Source: Candidatus Poribacteria bacterium
Lineage (GTDB): Bacteria; Poribacteria; WGA-4E; JAJDTR01
Length of the DNA: 40,350 nucleotides
Direction of reading: 5' to 3'
Assembly (NCBI GenBank): GCA_022827055.1
Contig: JAJDTR010000070.1
Location: 1 to 40,350 of the forward strand
Shown: one piece after another, positions 24,974 to 32,395 of the stretch
Layout of the letters: every line of letters begins with the position of its first letter
Numbering within the stretch: position 1 is the stretch's first letter
Position numbers and translations under genes: made by a program
Notes under the pieces: model-generated
What the model was told of the DNA's origin: nothing
Databases searched by the model: none
What the model saw: only the letters and a program-made list of their open reading frames with translations

Positions 24974-26644
24974 ATGAGATATTTCGGCACCCAAGGAACT
25001 GTGCGTCCCAATCAACATTATGTTGTCCCGCGCACTGAGGAAATCAACAACTTCATCGACCGCGTCAAAGCCGGCAAGTTCATTGTGCTTTTCGCGCCGC
25101 GTCAGACCGGCAAGACTACCTTTTTTCGATTTGCGCTGAAGGCGCTCGCCGCCGCGGATCCGACCTATTTCCCTATCCAGTTGGATTTCCAAACGATGCG
25201 GAACGTCACGCCCGCCGTTTTTTACGAGCATCTCTACTACATGATTCAAATGCAAATTGAGAGCGTCTTCCAAAGACGCGGCGGCATTCCATCCGAGGCT
25301 TTAACGAAATTTTTAAAAGAGACAACACTTACCAATCATCTTTCTATGGTAAGGTTCTTTGAGAATCTTGAAGGTTTCCTGGACAGCGATTCTCACAAGG
25401 AGGTCCCCGCTTTCAAGAAGGTAGTGCTCCTTATTGACGTGTTTGACGGCATCCCCAAGTCGGTCCTAAGCGATTTTCTGTATTCATTTCGCCAGGTCTA
25501 TCTCTCCGATGAGATGAATTGTCCCCATAGCGTCGGCATTGTAGGCGTCAAGAGTATCGCCCAACTCGATTACGATCGGTCGGTCTCGCCGTTCAACATT
25601 CAAGATGAATTCAAACTGCCGAACTTCACGCTTGAACAAGTTAAAGAGCTCTTTCAAGAGTATACGGACGAGGTCGGACAAACCTTTGCCCCGGAGGTGA
25701 TTGAATCCATTCACAAACAGACCGCGGGGCAACCGTTCCTCGTCAATCGGTTCGGCCAGATTCTCACCGAGGAAATGAGAATTCCGAAAACCGAGCCGAT
25801 TGGCGCGGCGCACTGGACAACGGCGCATGCGCAACTTCTTGAAGAGGACAATGTCAATCTCACGCATCTAATTACCAATATCCGCAGAAGTCCTCGCTTT
25901 GAAAGTATGCTGATGCGGATTATGGCGCGTGATGAAAGTGTGGAATTCAATCTGCGCGACGACATCATTGGTGAACTTGCTTCGTATGGGGTGATTGCAA
26001 AAGGGACCGACGGCATGTGTGAAATTGTCAATCCCATTTACCTATTCTGCATCCTGAAAGCGTTCAAGCCGTTGGTAAATGGATTGGAGGATGACTATTA
26101 TCCAGAGGACGCCGAGGACCCGTTTTCGGAGTACCTCACGTCTACCGGAGAGATCGCGTTAGAAGCGTTACTGGATAACTTCCGAGATTTCATCGCGCGA
26201 GTGGGGTTCAGGATTCTACAGGTGCCGGGCACACCGCGAGAGTCCGTGGGCAGGCATCTGCTGTTTGCCTACCTTGAACAGTTTGTTAAACTCGTCGGCG
26301 GCCTGATGCACATCGAGGTGCAAACGGGACGCGGCAGGATGGACCTCATCATTAACCACAATCGGCGAAAATATATTGTTGAAACGAAAATCTGGAGAGG
26401 AGACAGCCGCTATCAGATAGGCAAAAAGCAACTCGCCGCATATCTCCAGTTGGAAAACGCGATGGAAGGGTATTATGTTGTATTCGATCATCGGAGGCAG
26501 CCGGAGCCGCGGGTGGAGACAGAAACGGTCGATGGCGTGAAAATTCGGAGTTATGTGATACCTGTGGTACAAGAACGACCCTCGATTCTCTCGGAGAAAG
26601 GTGAACATTTTCTCTACAGTCGCCCGCGTTTACGCGGAGATTGA
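24974..26644 (+). CDS. AAA-like ATPase fused to PD-(D/E)XK nuclease
   Basis: A 556-residue protein. The N-terminal half is a P-loop ATPase with Walker A APRQTGKTT (GKT at 46-48) and Walker B VVLLIDVFDG. The residue after Asp155 is Val156, where this family normally has Glu (IDEFDG), so ATP hydrolysis may be impaired; a single base change (GTG for GAG) would explain it. The C-terminal part is a restriction-like nuclease: GRGRMDLII with Asp457 and YIVETKIWRG with Glu470 and Lys472, matching AAA_35/DUF1703-type proteins. Proposed roles of such fusions include mobile-element or defence functions; none is proven. The ribosome-binding site is only a purine-rich AAAGAAGAAAAA. Confidence 0.85.
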   Translation: MRYFGTQGTVRPNQHYVVPRTEEINNFIDRVKAGKFIVLFAPRQTGKTTFFRFALKALAAADPTYFPIQLDFQTMRNVTPAVFYEHLYYMIQMQIESVFQRRGGIPSEALTKFLKETTLTNHLSMVRFFENLEGFLDSDSHKEVPAFKKVVLLIDVFDGIPKSVLSDFLYSFRQVYLSDEMNCPHSVGIVGVKSIAQLDYDRSVSPFNIQDEFKLPNFTLEQVKELFQEYTDEVGQTFAPEVIESIHKQTAGQPFLVNRFGQILTEEMRIPKTEPIGAAHWTTAHAQLLEEDNVNLTHLITNIRRSPRFESMLMRIMARDESVEFNLRDDIIGELASYGVIAKGTDGMCEIVNPIYLFCILKAFKPLVNGLEDDYYPEDAEDPFSEYLTSTGEIALEALLDNFRDFIARVGFRILQVPGTPRESVGRHLLFAYLEQFVKLVGGLMHIEVQTGRGRMDLIINHNRRKYIVETKIWRGDSRYQIGKKQLAAYLQLENAMEGYYVVFDHRRQPEPRVETETVDGVKIRSYVIPVVQERPSILSEKGEHFLYSRPRLRGD

Positions 26645-26746
26645 AAGTTTGAGACAAGGTTATGCTAATTTCTAATTAATGAGTACGCGCATCGGGTGAT
26701 TGTAATTGCTCAATTCATTGAGCGCCTCCGATTAATCCTAACGGAA

Positions 26747-26811
26747 GTGTTTAGTGGCTAGTGATTAGTGGATCTCTACCGCACTCACTATCCGTTCGCT
26801 TGCTGGTCAGT
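26747..26811. repeat. Composite repeat: CACTG arms around a reverse 35-bp core
   Basis: TTTAGTGGCTAGTGATTAGTG, then GATCTCTACCGCACTCAC... CGCTTG, then CTGGTCAGT. It aligns with the reverse complement of 7050-7115 from end to end. Confidence 0.7.
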
Positions 26812-26846
26812 AAAACCCCAGAGCCATAGGGCGGGCAATGAAGAGG

Positions 26847-26881
26847 GATCTCTATCGCATTCGTTATTCACTCATTTGATC
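26847..26881 (-). repeat. 35-bp dispersed repeat, reverse full copy
   Basis: GATCTCTATCGCATTCGTTA... to CATTTGATC, 35 bases. Confidence 0.8.
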
Positions 26882-27060
26882 CCTACTACAAACCGGAAAA
26901 ATGAGCATCCACACGAAATCAGCCTAGAAAATGGGGAAAAAAGCAGTCTAGATTCATAGTGCTCGACTCCAGAAATCAAGGGACTAAACAGTTACATCCT
27001 AACATTTAGATCTTGAATTCGTATTAGGACTTACGCAACCGAACATCTAGAGGTTCTAGC

Positions 27061-27085
27061 GCGGCTGGGCAAGATGCCCCGCCGC
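27061..27085. repeat. GC-rich hairpin GCGGCTGGGC / GCCCCGCCGC
   Basis: A 10-bp stem with one T-C mismatch around AAGAT; relative of the hairpin at 22008-22028. Confidence 0.65.
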
Positions 27086-27174
27086 GCATTGGTGGTCGCG
27101 ATCGCGAAATCGATCCCACAGCGAATTTCTGGGAGCTTGATAGCGTAAATCAAATTATGTCGAAAGGAGCATTC

Positions 27175-29658
27175 ATGAGAGATTATCAACCTCTTGATGT
27201 GTCCGCGTTGTGTAACGCTGGTCTTGATATACTGAATGATGACGCGGATGTTTCAATCGGAGAGCAGACGCTTCGCGGCTTGCCGTTTGTCGTAGGCTCA
27301 TCGGAACACGACGGAAACTGCCTCATTGCTTTCGATGCCAAGCGCGAGAGCGCGACTATCCCCATCAACCAGTCAGCCCGCCGCGTGATTATCGCGCACG
27401 GTTTGCTTGAGTCGGAACTCACGGAGGGAGGGGCGTTGGCGAAGCCGATTGCCGACTACGTCTTCCGTATATCCGGCGGTGATGAGATTTGCGTCCCCAT
27501 CCGTGAGAGATTTGAAATCGCCATTCCCGCTTTTGGCGGTTTGCCGTTCCGCGCACTACCGGACGAACCGAACTCACTCTACCCGCGCGATGCAGGGAGA
27601 TGGGAGGACATGGGACGTCGACAGACCGAGGCGGCACAGGGCAGATCGCGAGGGTTGTTTCTCTGGTCATGGGAGAATCCGCATCCCGATTCCGTCATCG
27701 AATCACTGGAGATCATCCCCGGCGGAACACGTTTCGTCATCGGTGCAATCACACTCGGACACGCGGACGAACACCCATTTGTCCGGCAGGGGCGCCGGGA
27801 AACGCGCATTACCCTGACCAACCCGGAGGACGCGGAAAAACCGTTCGATCTTGATGTGGAAGTCGATCGAGGGCTCGCAACCTATGTCCACGCCCTGCCG
27901 GAAGCCTCGGCGGATGAATTTGCCGAAGATTCCTTCAAAGGCTGGGGCGAGGCCCAAAATCCGAAATCGAGTCCCGCTTACACCGAGATAGCGGCGATCC
28001 CGTCCGCGACGGTGACGGTCAAGCAGGGCGAGGAGGAGGTCGGACAGGTGAATTGGGGCGATGTCCAAGAGAAAGGCGCCGTCGACGTGTCGCGAATACG
28101 CGTCGAACTGCTTGATCGCGGCAGAAATTGGGTGCATGTCACCGTGCTTGATGAGGAGACTAACAAGCCCGTGCCGTGCCGAGTTCATTTTCGTTCCCCC
28201 GAAGGCATCCCTTACCAGCCGCACGGTCATCACAATCAGGTCAACTCGAATCTGGGCAGTTGGCACATTGATGTCGGCGGCGACGTTCGCATGGGGCAGA
28301 TTACCTACGCCTATATAAACGGCACCTGCCAAGGTTGGCTGCCGCGCGGCGAGGTTATCGTCGATATCGCACGCGGGTTTGAATACGAACCGCTTCGGAC
28401 GCGGGTAAACATAGATCCGGGACAGCGCGAACTAACATTGCGCCTCAAACGCTGGATTAACATGAACCAAGATGGTTGGTACAGCGGGGACTCGCACGTT
28501 CACTTCCTCTCGACGCAGGGCAGCCATACCGAGTCGCAGGGGGAAGACCTCAACGTGGTCAACTTGCTGCAATCGCAGTGGGGAAGCCTCTTCACGAACA
28601 CTGAGGAATTTACGGGCAAGGCAAGCGTCCTGCAGGAAGGCAACAACATTGTCTATATCACGCAGGAGAACCGTCAACACTTTTTGGGACATCTGATCTT
28701 GTTGGGACTAAAAGAACCGGTAATGCCGTGGTGCAGCGATGGCCCCGGAGAAGCCGAACCCGGCGGAACGTTGGAAGTCACCATGAGTGACTGGGCGGAC
28801 CAGTGCCACGCGCAAGGCGGCACCGTGATTATCCCGCATCTCCCGAACCCGAACGGCGAACCGGCGGCGCTAATTGCCACCGGCAGAGTGGATGGCGTCG
28901 AAATGTTGCGGCACGAGCCGTTCAACCATCTTGAGTACTACCGTTACCTCAACTGCGGCTACCGTCTGCCGTTAGTCGGCGGCACGGACAAGATGTCGAG
29001 CGATGTGCCCGTCGGCATTTATCGAACCTATGCCCGCCTGTCTGAAGATGAGGAATTCAACTACGACAACTGGTGCAAAAATGTCTCACGCGGGCGAACA
29101 TTCCACAGCGGCGGTCCCATCATCAACCTGACCGTGGAAGGCAATCAGATTGGCGACACGCTTCAGATGTCCGGTCCCGGCACGGTCGAAGTCGAGGCGT
29201 GGGCGGAGAGCATCTTTCCGATTCACACGCTCGAGCTCGTTCAAGCTGGACGCGTGGTGGCTTCGACTGAGGACGCAAAGGGCACACGCCGGTTGGAATT
29301 AAAGGCGAAAGTGAAAGCCGACGGACATACGTGGGTGGCGGCAAGGTGCGGCGGTCCCAACTATACGAGCGTCAAGCATCACGACGGTTGGCAGCGCGGC
29401 ATCTTTGCGCACACCTCCCCGGTTTATATCGCCTGTGGCGGTGAATGGTGGATGTTCGACAACGATGCGGCGCAATACATGCTCACACTCATTGACGGCT
29501 GCCTGACCTATATCCGCGAGACCGCCCCGCTGCACGAGCACGGAACCGCGACGCACCATCACGGCGAACCGGATCACAGCGCCTATCTCGAACGTCCATT
29601 TATAGAAGCACGCGAAGCAATCCACAAGCGCATGCACAAACTCGGCATCCCCCACTAA
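27175..29658 (+). CDS. CehA/McbA-type PHP metallohydrolase
   Basis: An 827-residue protein if started at 27175, where AAAGGAG (27162-27168) lies six bases before the ATG. An in-frame ATG at 27157 precedes that site and is unlikely to be used. The first half is beta-rich and of unknown type. The PHP-like catalytic domain begins at WYSGDSHVHF with His441 and His443, continues through VIIPHLPNP, DGVEMLRHEPF and GGTDKMSSDVPVG, and matches the CehA/McbA family, known for carbaryl hydrolysis but with many unassigned phosphoesterase or amidohydrolase members. A His-rich C-terminus (EHGTATHHHGEPDH) may bind metal. No signal peptide. Substrate unknown. Confidence 0.83.
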   Translation: MRDYQPLDVSALCNAGLDILNDDADVSIGEQTLRGLPFVVGSSEHDGNCLIAFDAKRESATIPINQSARRVIIAHGLLESELTEGGALAKPIADYVFRISGGDEICVPIRERFEIAIPAFGGLPFRALPDEPNSLYPRDAGRWEDMGRRQTEAAQGRSRGLFLWSWENPHPDSVIESLEIIPGGTRFVIGAITLGHADEHPFVRQGRRETRITLTNPEDAEKPFDLDVEVDRGLATYVHALPEASADEFAEDSFKGWGEAQNPKSSPAYTEIAAIPSATVTVKQGEEEVGQVNWGDVQEKGAVDVSRIRVELLDRGRNWVHVTVLDEETNKPVPCRVHFRSPEGIPYQPHGHHNQVNSNLGSWHIDVGGDVRMGQITYAYINGTCQGWLPRGEVIVDIARGFEYEPLRTRVNIDPGQRELTLRLKRWINMNQDGWYSGDSHVHFLSTQGSHTESQGEDLNVVNLLQSQWGSLFTNTEEFTGKASVLQEGNNIVYITQENRQHFLGHLILLGLKEPVMPWCSDGPGEAEPGGTLEVTMSDWADQCHAQGGTVIIPHLPNPNGEPAALIATGRVDGVEMLRHEPFNHLEYYRYLNCGYRLPLVGGTDKMSSDVPVGIYRTYARLSEDEEFNYDNWCKNVSRGRTFHSGGPIINLTVEGNQIGDTLQMSGPGTVEVEAWAESIFPIHTLELVQAGRVVASTEDAKGTRRLELKAKVKADGHTWVAARCGGPNYTSVKHHDGWQRGIFAHTSPVYIACGGEWWMFDNDAAQYMLTLIDGCLTYIRETAPLHEHGTATHHHGEPDHSAYLERPFIEAREAIHKRMHKLGIPH

Positions 29659-29691
29659 TTGGCTGGGAATACGGAGTTGAATCATAAGTAA

Positions 29692-29711
29692 GGAACGCAG
29701 ATCTGCGTTCC
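29692..29711. repeat. Perfect palindrome GGAACGCAGATCTGCGTTCC
   Basis: Twenty bases, fully self-complementary; related to the stem-loop at 5302-5327, where the centre is GATT instead of GATC. Confidence 0.85.
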
Positions 29712-29813
29712 CTACATAAAACAATCTGGCGACGAACAGGCTGTCCAGATACATGTAAAGACGATAATTTTCATGTGTCACCTTAGCTCGACCTGGTGTC
29801 CTTGTAGGGTAGA

Positions 29814-29869
29814 ATCAAGCGAGTGAAAAACGAAGGATTAGGGCACGAATAATGACCGCGATAGAAATA
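29814..29869 (+). repeat. 35-bp dispersed repeat with 21-bp internal expansion
   Basis: Starts AATCAAGCGAGTG and ends CGCGATAGAAATAC, but the centre is about 21 bases longer than in other copies. Preceded by TTGTAGGGTAG. Confidence 0.6.
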
Positions 29870-29896
29870 CCATAGAGCTCCTACTAGCCTTTCTAA

Positions 29897-29909
29897 GCCC
29901 CAGAGGGGC
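29897..29909. repeat. Co-varying mini-hairpin GCCCC-AGA-GGGGC
   Basis: Perfect stem with the AGA loop, followed by GGAAGGTTTATAG. Confidence 0.75.
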
Positions 29910-29947
29910 GGAAGGTTTATAGAGATGCCAAAACCCTGAAAATCCAA

Positions 29948-29960
29948 GCCCCAGCGGCGC
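29948..29960. repeat. Mini-hairpin GCCCC-AGC-GGCGC
   Basis: Member of the same family with one C-C mismatch in the stem, followed by GACAGGTATATAG. Confidence 0.65.
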
Positions 29961-30155
29961 GACAGGTATATAGCAGGCGACAACAGACACATGAAAACGC
30001 CCAACGTCGAATTACCAGAAACGGCTTCGTTATCTACTAGAATATAATCTGAACTATGTAATATCGTTCTGTCCATAGTCAGATATTATTCTGTTTTTGC
30101 ACCGCGATGCGCTATATCTGTAAGAGCCTGTTTGAAAAGTACATTTGTAGGGTGC

Positions 30156-30190
30156 GATCAACCAAGCGGATAGCGCGGGCGATAGAAATC
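30156..30190 (+). repeat. 35-bp dispersed repeat, full copy
   Basis: GATCAACCAAGCGGATAGC... to GATAGAAATC; preceded by TTGTAGGGTGC. Confidence 0.75.
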
Positions 30191-30310
30191 CCGCAGGTAT
30201 GTAGCGGACAAGAAAACACTTCCTGAAAATGACCAAAATTGGCATTGCCACGGATAGTTCAAGCAGGCTCTCAACGAAATCTGTAAATCCCAATTAAATC
30301 GGAGGAACGA

Positions 30311-31480
30311 GTGATAACCAAATTCGATTACTTTTACGGAGGCCATGTGGAGATGGAGGACCTCGGTTTTCAAGGTCTCCGCGTCGACGACAGAGTGGAG
30401 TCGGACGACCACCTCAATACGGTCATCGACGAATCTCGGTCCATCGCCGAGTTGATGGACAGATTGAACTTTGACACGCTCTGGCTCGCAGAGCACCATT
30501 TCCAGCGAGAAGGCTACGGCGGTATACCAAACATACCGATGTTGAGCCTCTATCTCGCTCCAGCCACTAAAAGCCTCAAGTTCGGCGCCTTTTTCAATAC
30601 TATCCCGGCGTGGCATCCACTCCGGTTGGCGGAAGATTTCGCCACGGTGGACATCATGACGGGCGGCAGAGTTAGGTTCGGGATCGGTCGCGGCTACATC
30701 AACCGCGAGGTGGAAACGCTGGGTTCGCCGCTTGATGACGATGAGGAAAATCGCGAAAAGTTCGAGGAACAGGTCGAAATAATCTTCAAGGCATGGAACG
30801 AGCAGTCATTCTCCCATCACGGCAAATATTACAATCTTCCGGCAAAGGTTATCTATCGCGAGCAGGAATTGGAGGAGATTACGCTCGTACCGCGTCCCGT
30901 GAATCGGCCCGTGGAGTGCTGGCAACCCATTTTCAGCGCCAGTCCGCGTGGCATAGATTTCATGGTCAAACACGGGATTAAGGGCGTCGTACCGTCAGGC
31001 GGACGCGCTCGCAAGATTGCGGAGACGTGGAGAGAGTCCCTACTGCGTGCAGGGCGCGACACCCAGCTCGGAGAGGAACTTGCTCTCGTCCTGCAGATAC
31101 ACATCGCCGATACCCAAGAGAAAGCGATTCGGGAAGCCACGGTTTGGTTTGAGGAGCAACTCAAGGTGTTGTCGCCGTTGGGGCGGATGCCGCAACTCTC
31201 CAGAGAGCAGATTTTGGCGACATACAATCCGGAAACCGCACCATCCGCCGGGCTGCCTACCGTACACGATCTCGTTCGTGACCGCGCTTGGATCTGCGGA
31301 CCGCCGGAGCACGTGTACGATAAACTCTGCGAGATTCAGGAGGAATTCCCCGGACTAGAGCGCGTGTGCATCGGCGCAGGCGCATTGGCGATTCCGCCGA
31401 GCGCAATCAGGAAGGATATCGAATGGTTCGGCAAGGAGGTCCTGCCGAAGTTCCAAGCAACAACAAATGCTGCCGCTTGA
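30311..31480 (+). CDS. Luciferase-like (LLM class) flavin-dependent oxidoreductase
   Basis: A 389-residue enzyme of the bacterial-luciferase/F420-or-FMN monooxygenase fold. Typical segments are LNFDTLWLAEHHF, the LKFGAFFNTIPAWHPLRLAEDFATVDIMTGGRVRFGIGRGY block and the later SPRGIDFMVKHGIKG. It starts at GTG, with GGAGG five bases upstream. The HpcH/HpaI aldolase gene follows after 29 bases, so the two are probably one operon and may oxidise and then cleave the same compound. Cofactor and substrate cannot be read directly. Confidence 0.87.
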   Translation: MITKFDYFYGGHVEMEDLGFQGLRVDDRVESDDHLNTVIDESRSIAELMDRLNFDTLWLAEHHFQREGYGGIPNIPMLSLYLAPATKSLKFGAFFNTIPAWHPLRLAEDFATVDIMTGGRVRFGIGRGYINREVETLGSPLDDDEENREKFEEQVEIIFKAWNEQSFSHHGKYYNLPAKVIYREQELEEITLVPRPVNRPVECWQPIFSASPRGIDFMVKHGIKGVVPSGGRARKIAETWRESLLRAGRDTQLGEELALVLQIHIADTQEKAIREATVWFEEQLKVLSPLGRMPQLSREQILATYNPETAPSAGLPTVHDLVRDRAWICGPPEHVYDKLCEIQEEFPGLERVCIGAGALAIPPSAIRKDIEWFGKEVLPKFQATTNAAA

Positions 31481-31509
31481 ACCAAAATTCGTGCGTCGAA
31501 AGGAGCAAC

Positions 31510-32313
31510 ATGACAACCCAATACAGACCCAACCGCACCAAAGCCGCCCTGCTTAGGGGTGAAACCATCGCCGTCCCGGAAATTAACCGTGTATTTGACC
31601 CCATCGTTGTCGAATTGGTTGCCGAAGCCGGATTCACCCGCGTGTGGATAGATATGGAACACTCGCACCTCAATTTAGCCGGGCTGTCGAATATGATTCT
31701 GGCGGCGCGAACCGTCGACCTTGATGTAATTGTCCGCATCCCACATGGCCCCTACAATCAGGTGATGAAAACCTTGGAATTGGGCGCTAACGGTCTGATT
31801 CTACCGCACTGCAAGAGCGCCGATGAAGCAAGGCGGTTCGTCCGAATGGCGAAGTTTCGACCCCTCGGCTTACGCGGTATGGGGGGCGGCAGGGATTCTC
31901 GGTTCGGCAGGATGGTGCGCAAGGATTTTCTGGATCTAGCCAATGAACACACGCTGCTCGGCGTAATGATTGAAGACGCGGAGGGAGTAGACAATGCCGA
32001 CGCTATCGCCGGAGTCGAGGGGATTGACCTTCTGTTTATAGGACCCGGAGACCTCCGTCACAGTTATGGAATAGAGCGCGAAGGAGGGGAACAGAGCGAT
32101 CATCCAAAGATTCTTGGGGCGTTCGACAAGGTCGGCGAAGCCTGCCGCGCCCACGGTAAAGCGATGGGTACAGCCGTGGATCCCGGCGAACAGATGCGCG
32201 CCGTGTTTGAGAGAGGAACCCGTTGGTTCAACTGCTGTCACGATGTCACGGCGCTGACGAACGGCTATGCGGGGGCATTGAATGCCACCAACGACATCAC
32301 AGAAAACCCTTAA
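31510..32313 (+). CDS. HpcH/HpaI-family aldolase
   Basis: A 267-residue class II aldolase. The start is ATG 31510 because AAAGGAG lies five bases before it; the open frame runs 48 codons further upstream but that part overlaps the end of the monooxygenase gene. Catalytic residues are His51 (DMEHS), Arg76 (VRIP), Glu155 (MIEDAEG) and Asp181 (GPGDL). As I recall E. coli HpaI (45, 70, 149, 175), all are shifted by six, so the active site is intact. The reaction is retro-aldol cleavage of a 4-hydroxy-2-keto acid to pyruvate and an aldehyde; the exact acid is unknown. Second gene of a likely two-gene operon. Confidence 0.9.
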   Translation: MTTQYRPNRTKAALLRGETIAVPEINRVFDPIVVELVAEAGFTRVWIDMEHSHLNLAGLSNMILAARTVDLDVIVRIPHGPYNQVMKTLELGANGLILPHCKSADEARRFVRMAKFRPLGLRGMGGGRDSRFGRMVRKDFLDLANEHTLLGVMIEDAEGVDNADAIAGVEGIDLLFIGPGDLRHSYGIEREGGEQSDHPKILGAFDKVGEACRAHGKAMGTAVDPGEQMRAVFERGTRWFNCCHDVTALTNGYAGALNATNDITENP

Positions 32314-32395
32314 AACGATTTGAATTCTCGTAAATCCTCTGTTCGGGCTATGGCTTCAGGGTAGCTGGGACGGCGAAACACGAGGAACAAGACTA

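Larger units (their letters stand above)
26645..27174. other. 530-bp gene-free repeat region
   Basis: Contains a composite CACTG/35-bp repeat (26747-26811), a full reverse 35-bp repeat (26847-26881) and a GC hairpin (27061-27085). No gene seen. Confidence 0.7.
29659..30310. other. 652-bp gene-free repeat region
   Basis: Contains a 20-bp palindrome (29692-29711), a long 35-bp-type repeat (29814-29869), two co-varying mini-hairpins (29897-29909, 29948-29960), a full 35-bp repeat (30156-30190) and the ribosome-binding site of the next gene. No gene seen. Confidence 0.72.

Noticed and set aside
31366..31509. Upstream extension of the aldolase frame
   Set aside because: It overlaps the coding end of the monooxygenase gene; AAAGGAG directly before ATG 31510 and family length favour the shorter form.
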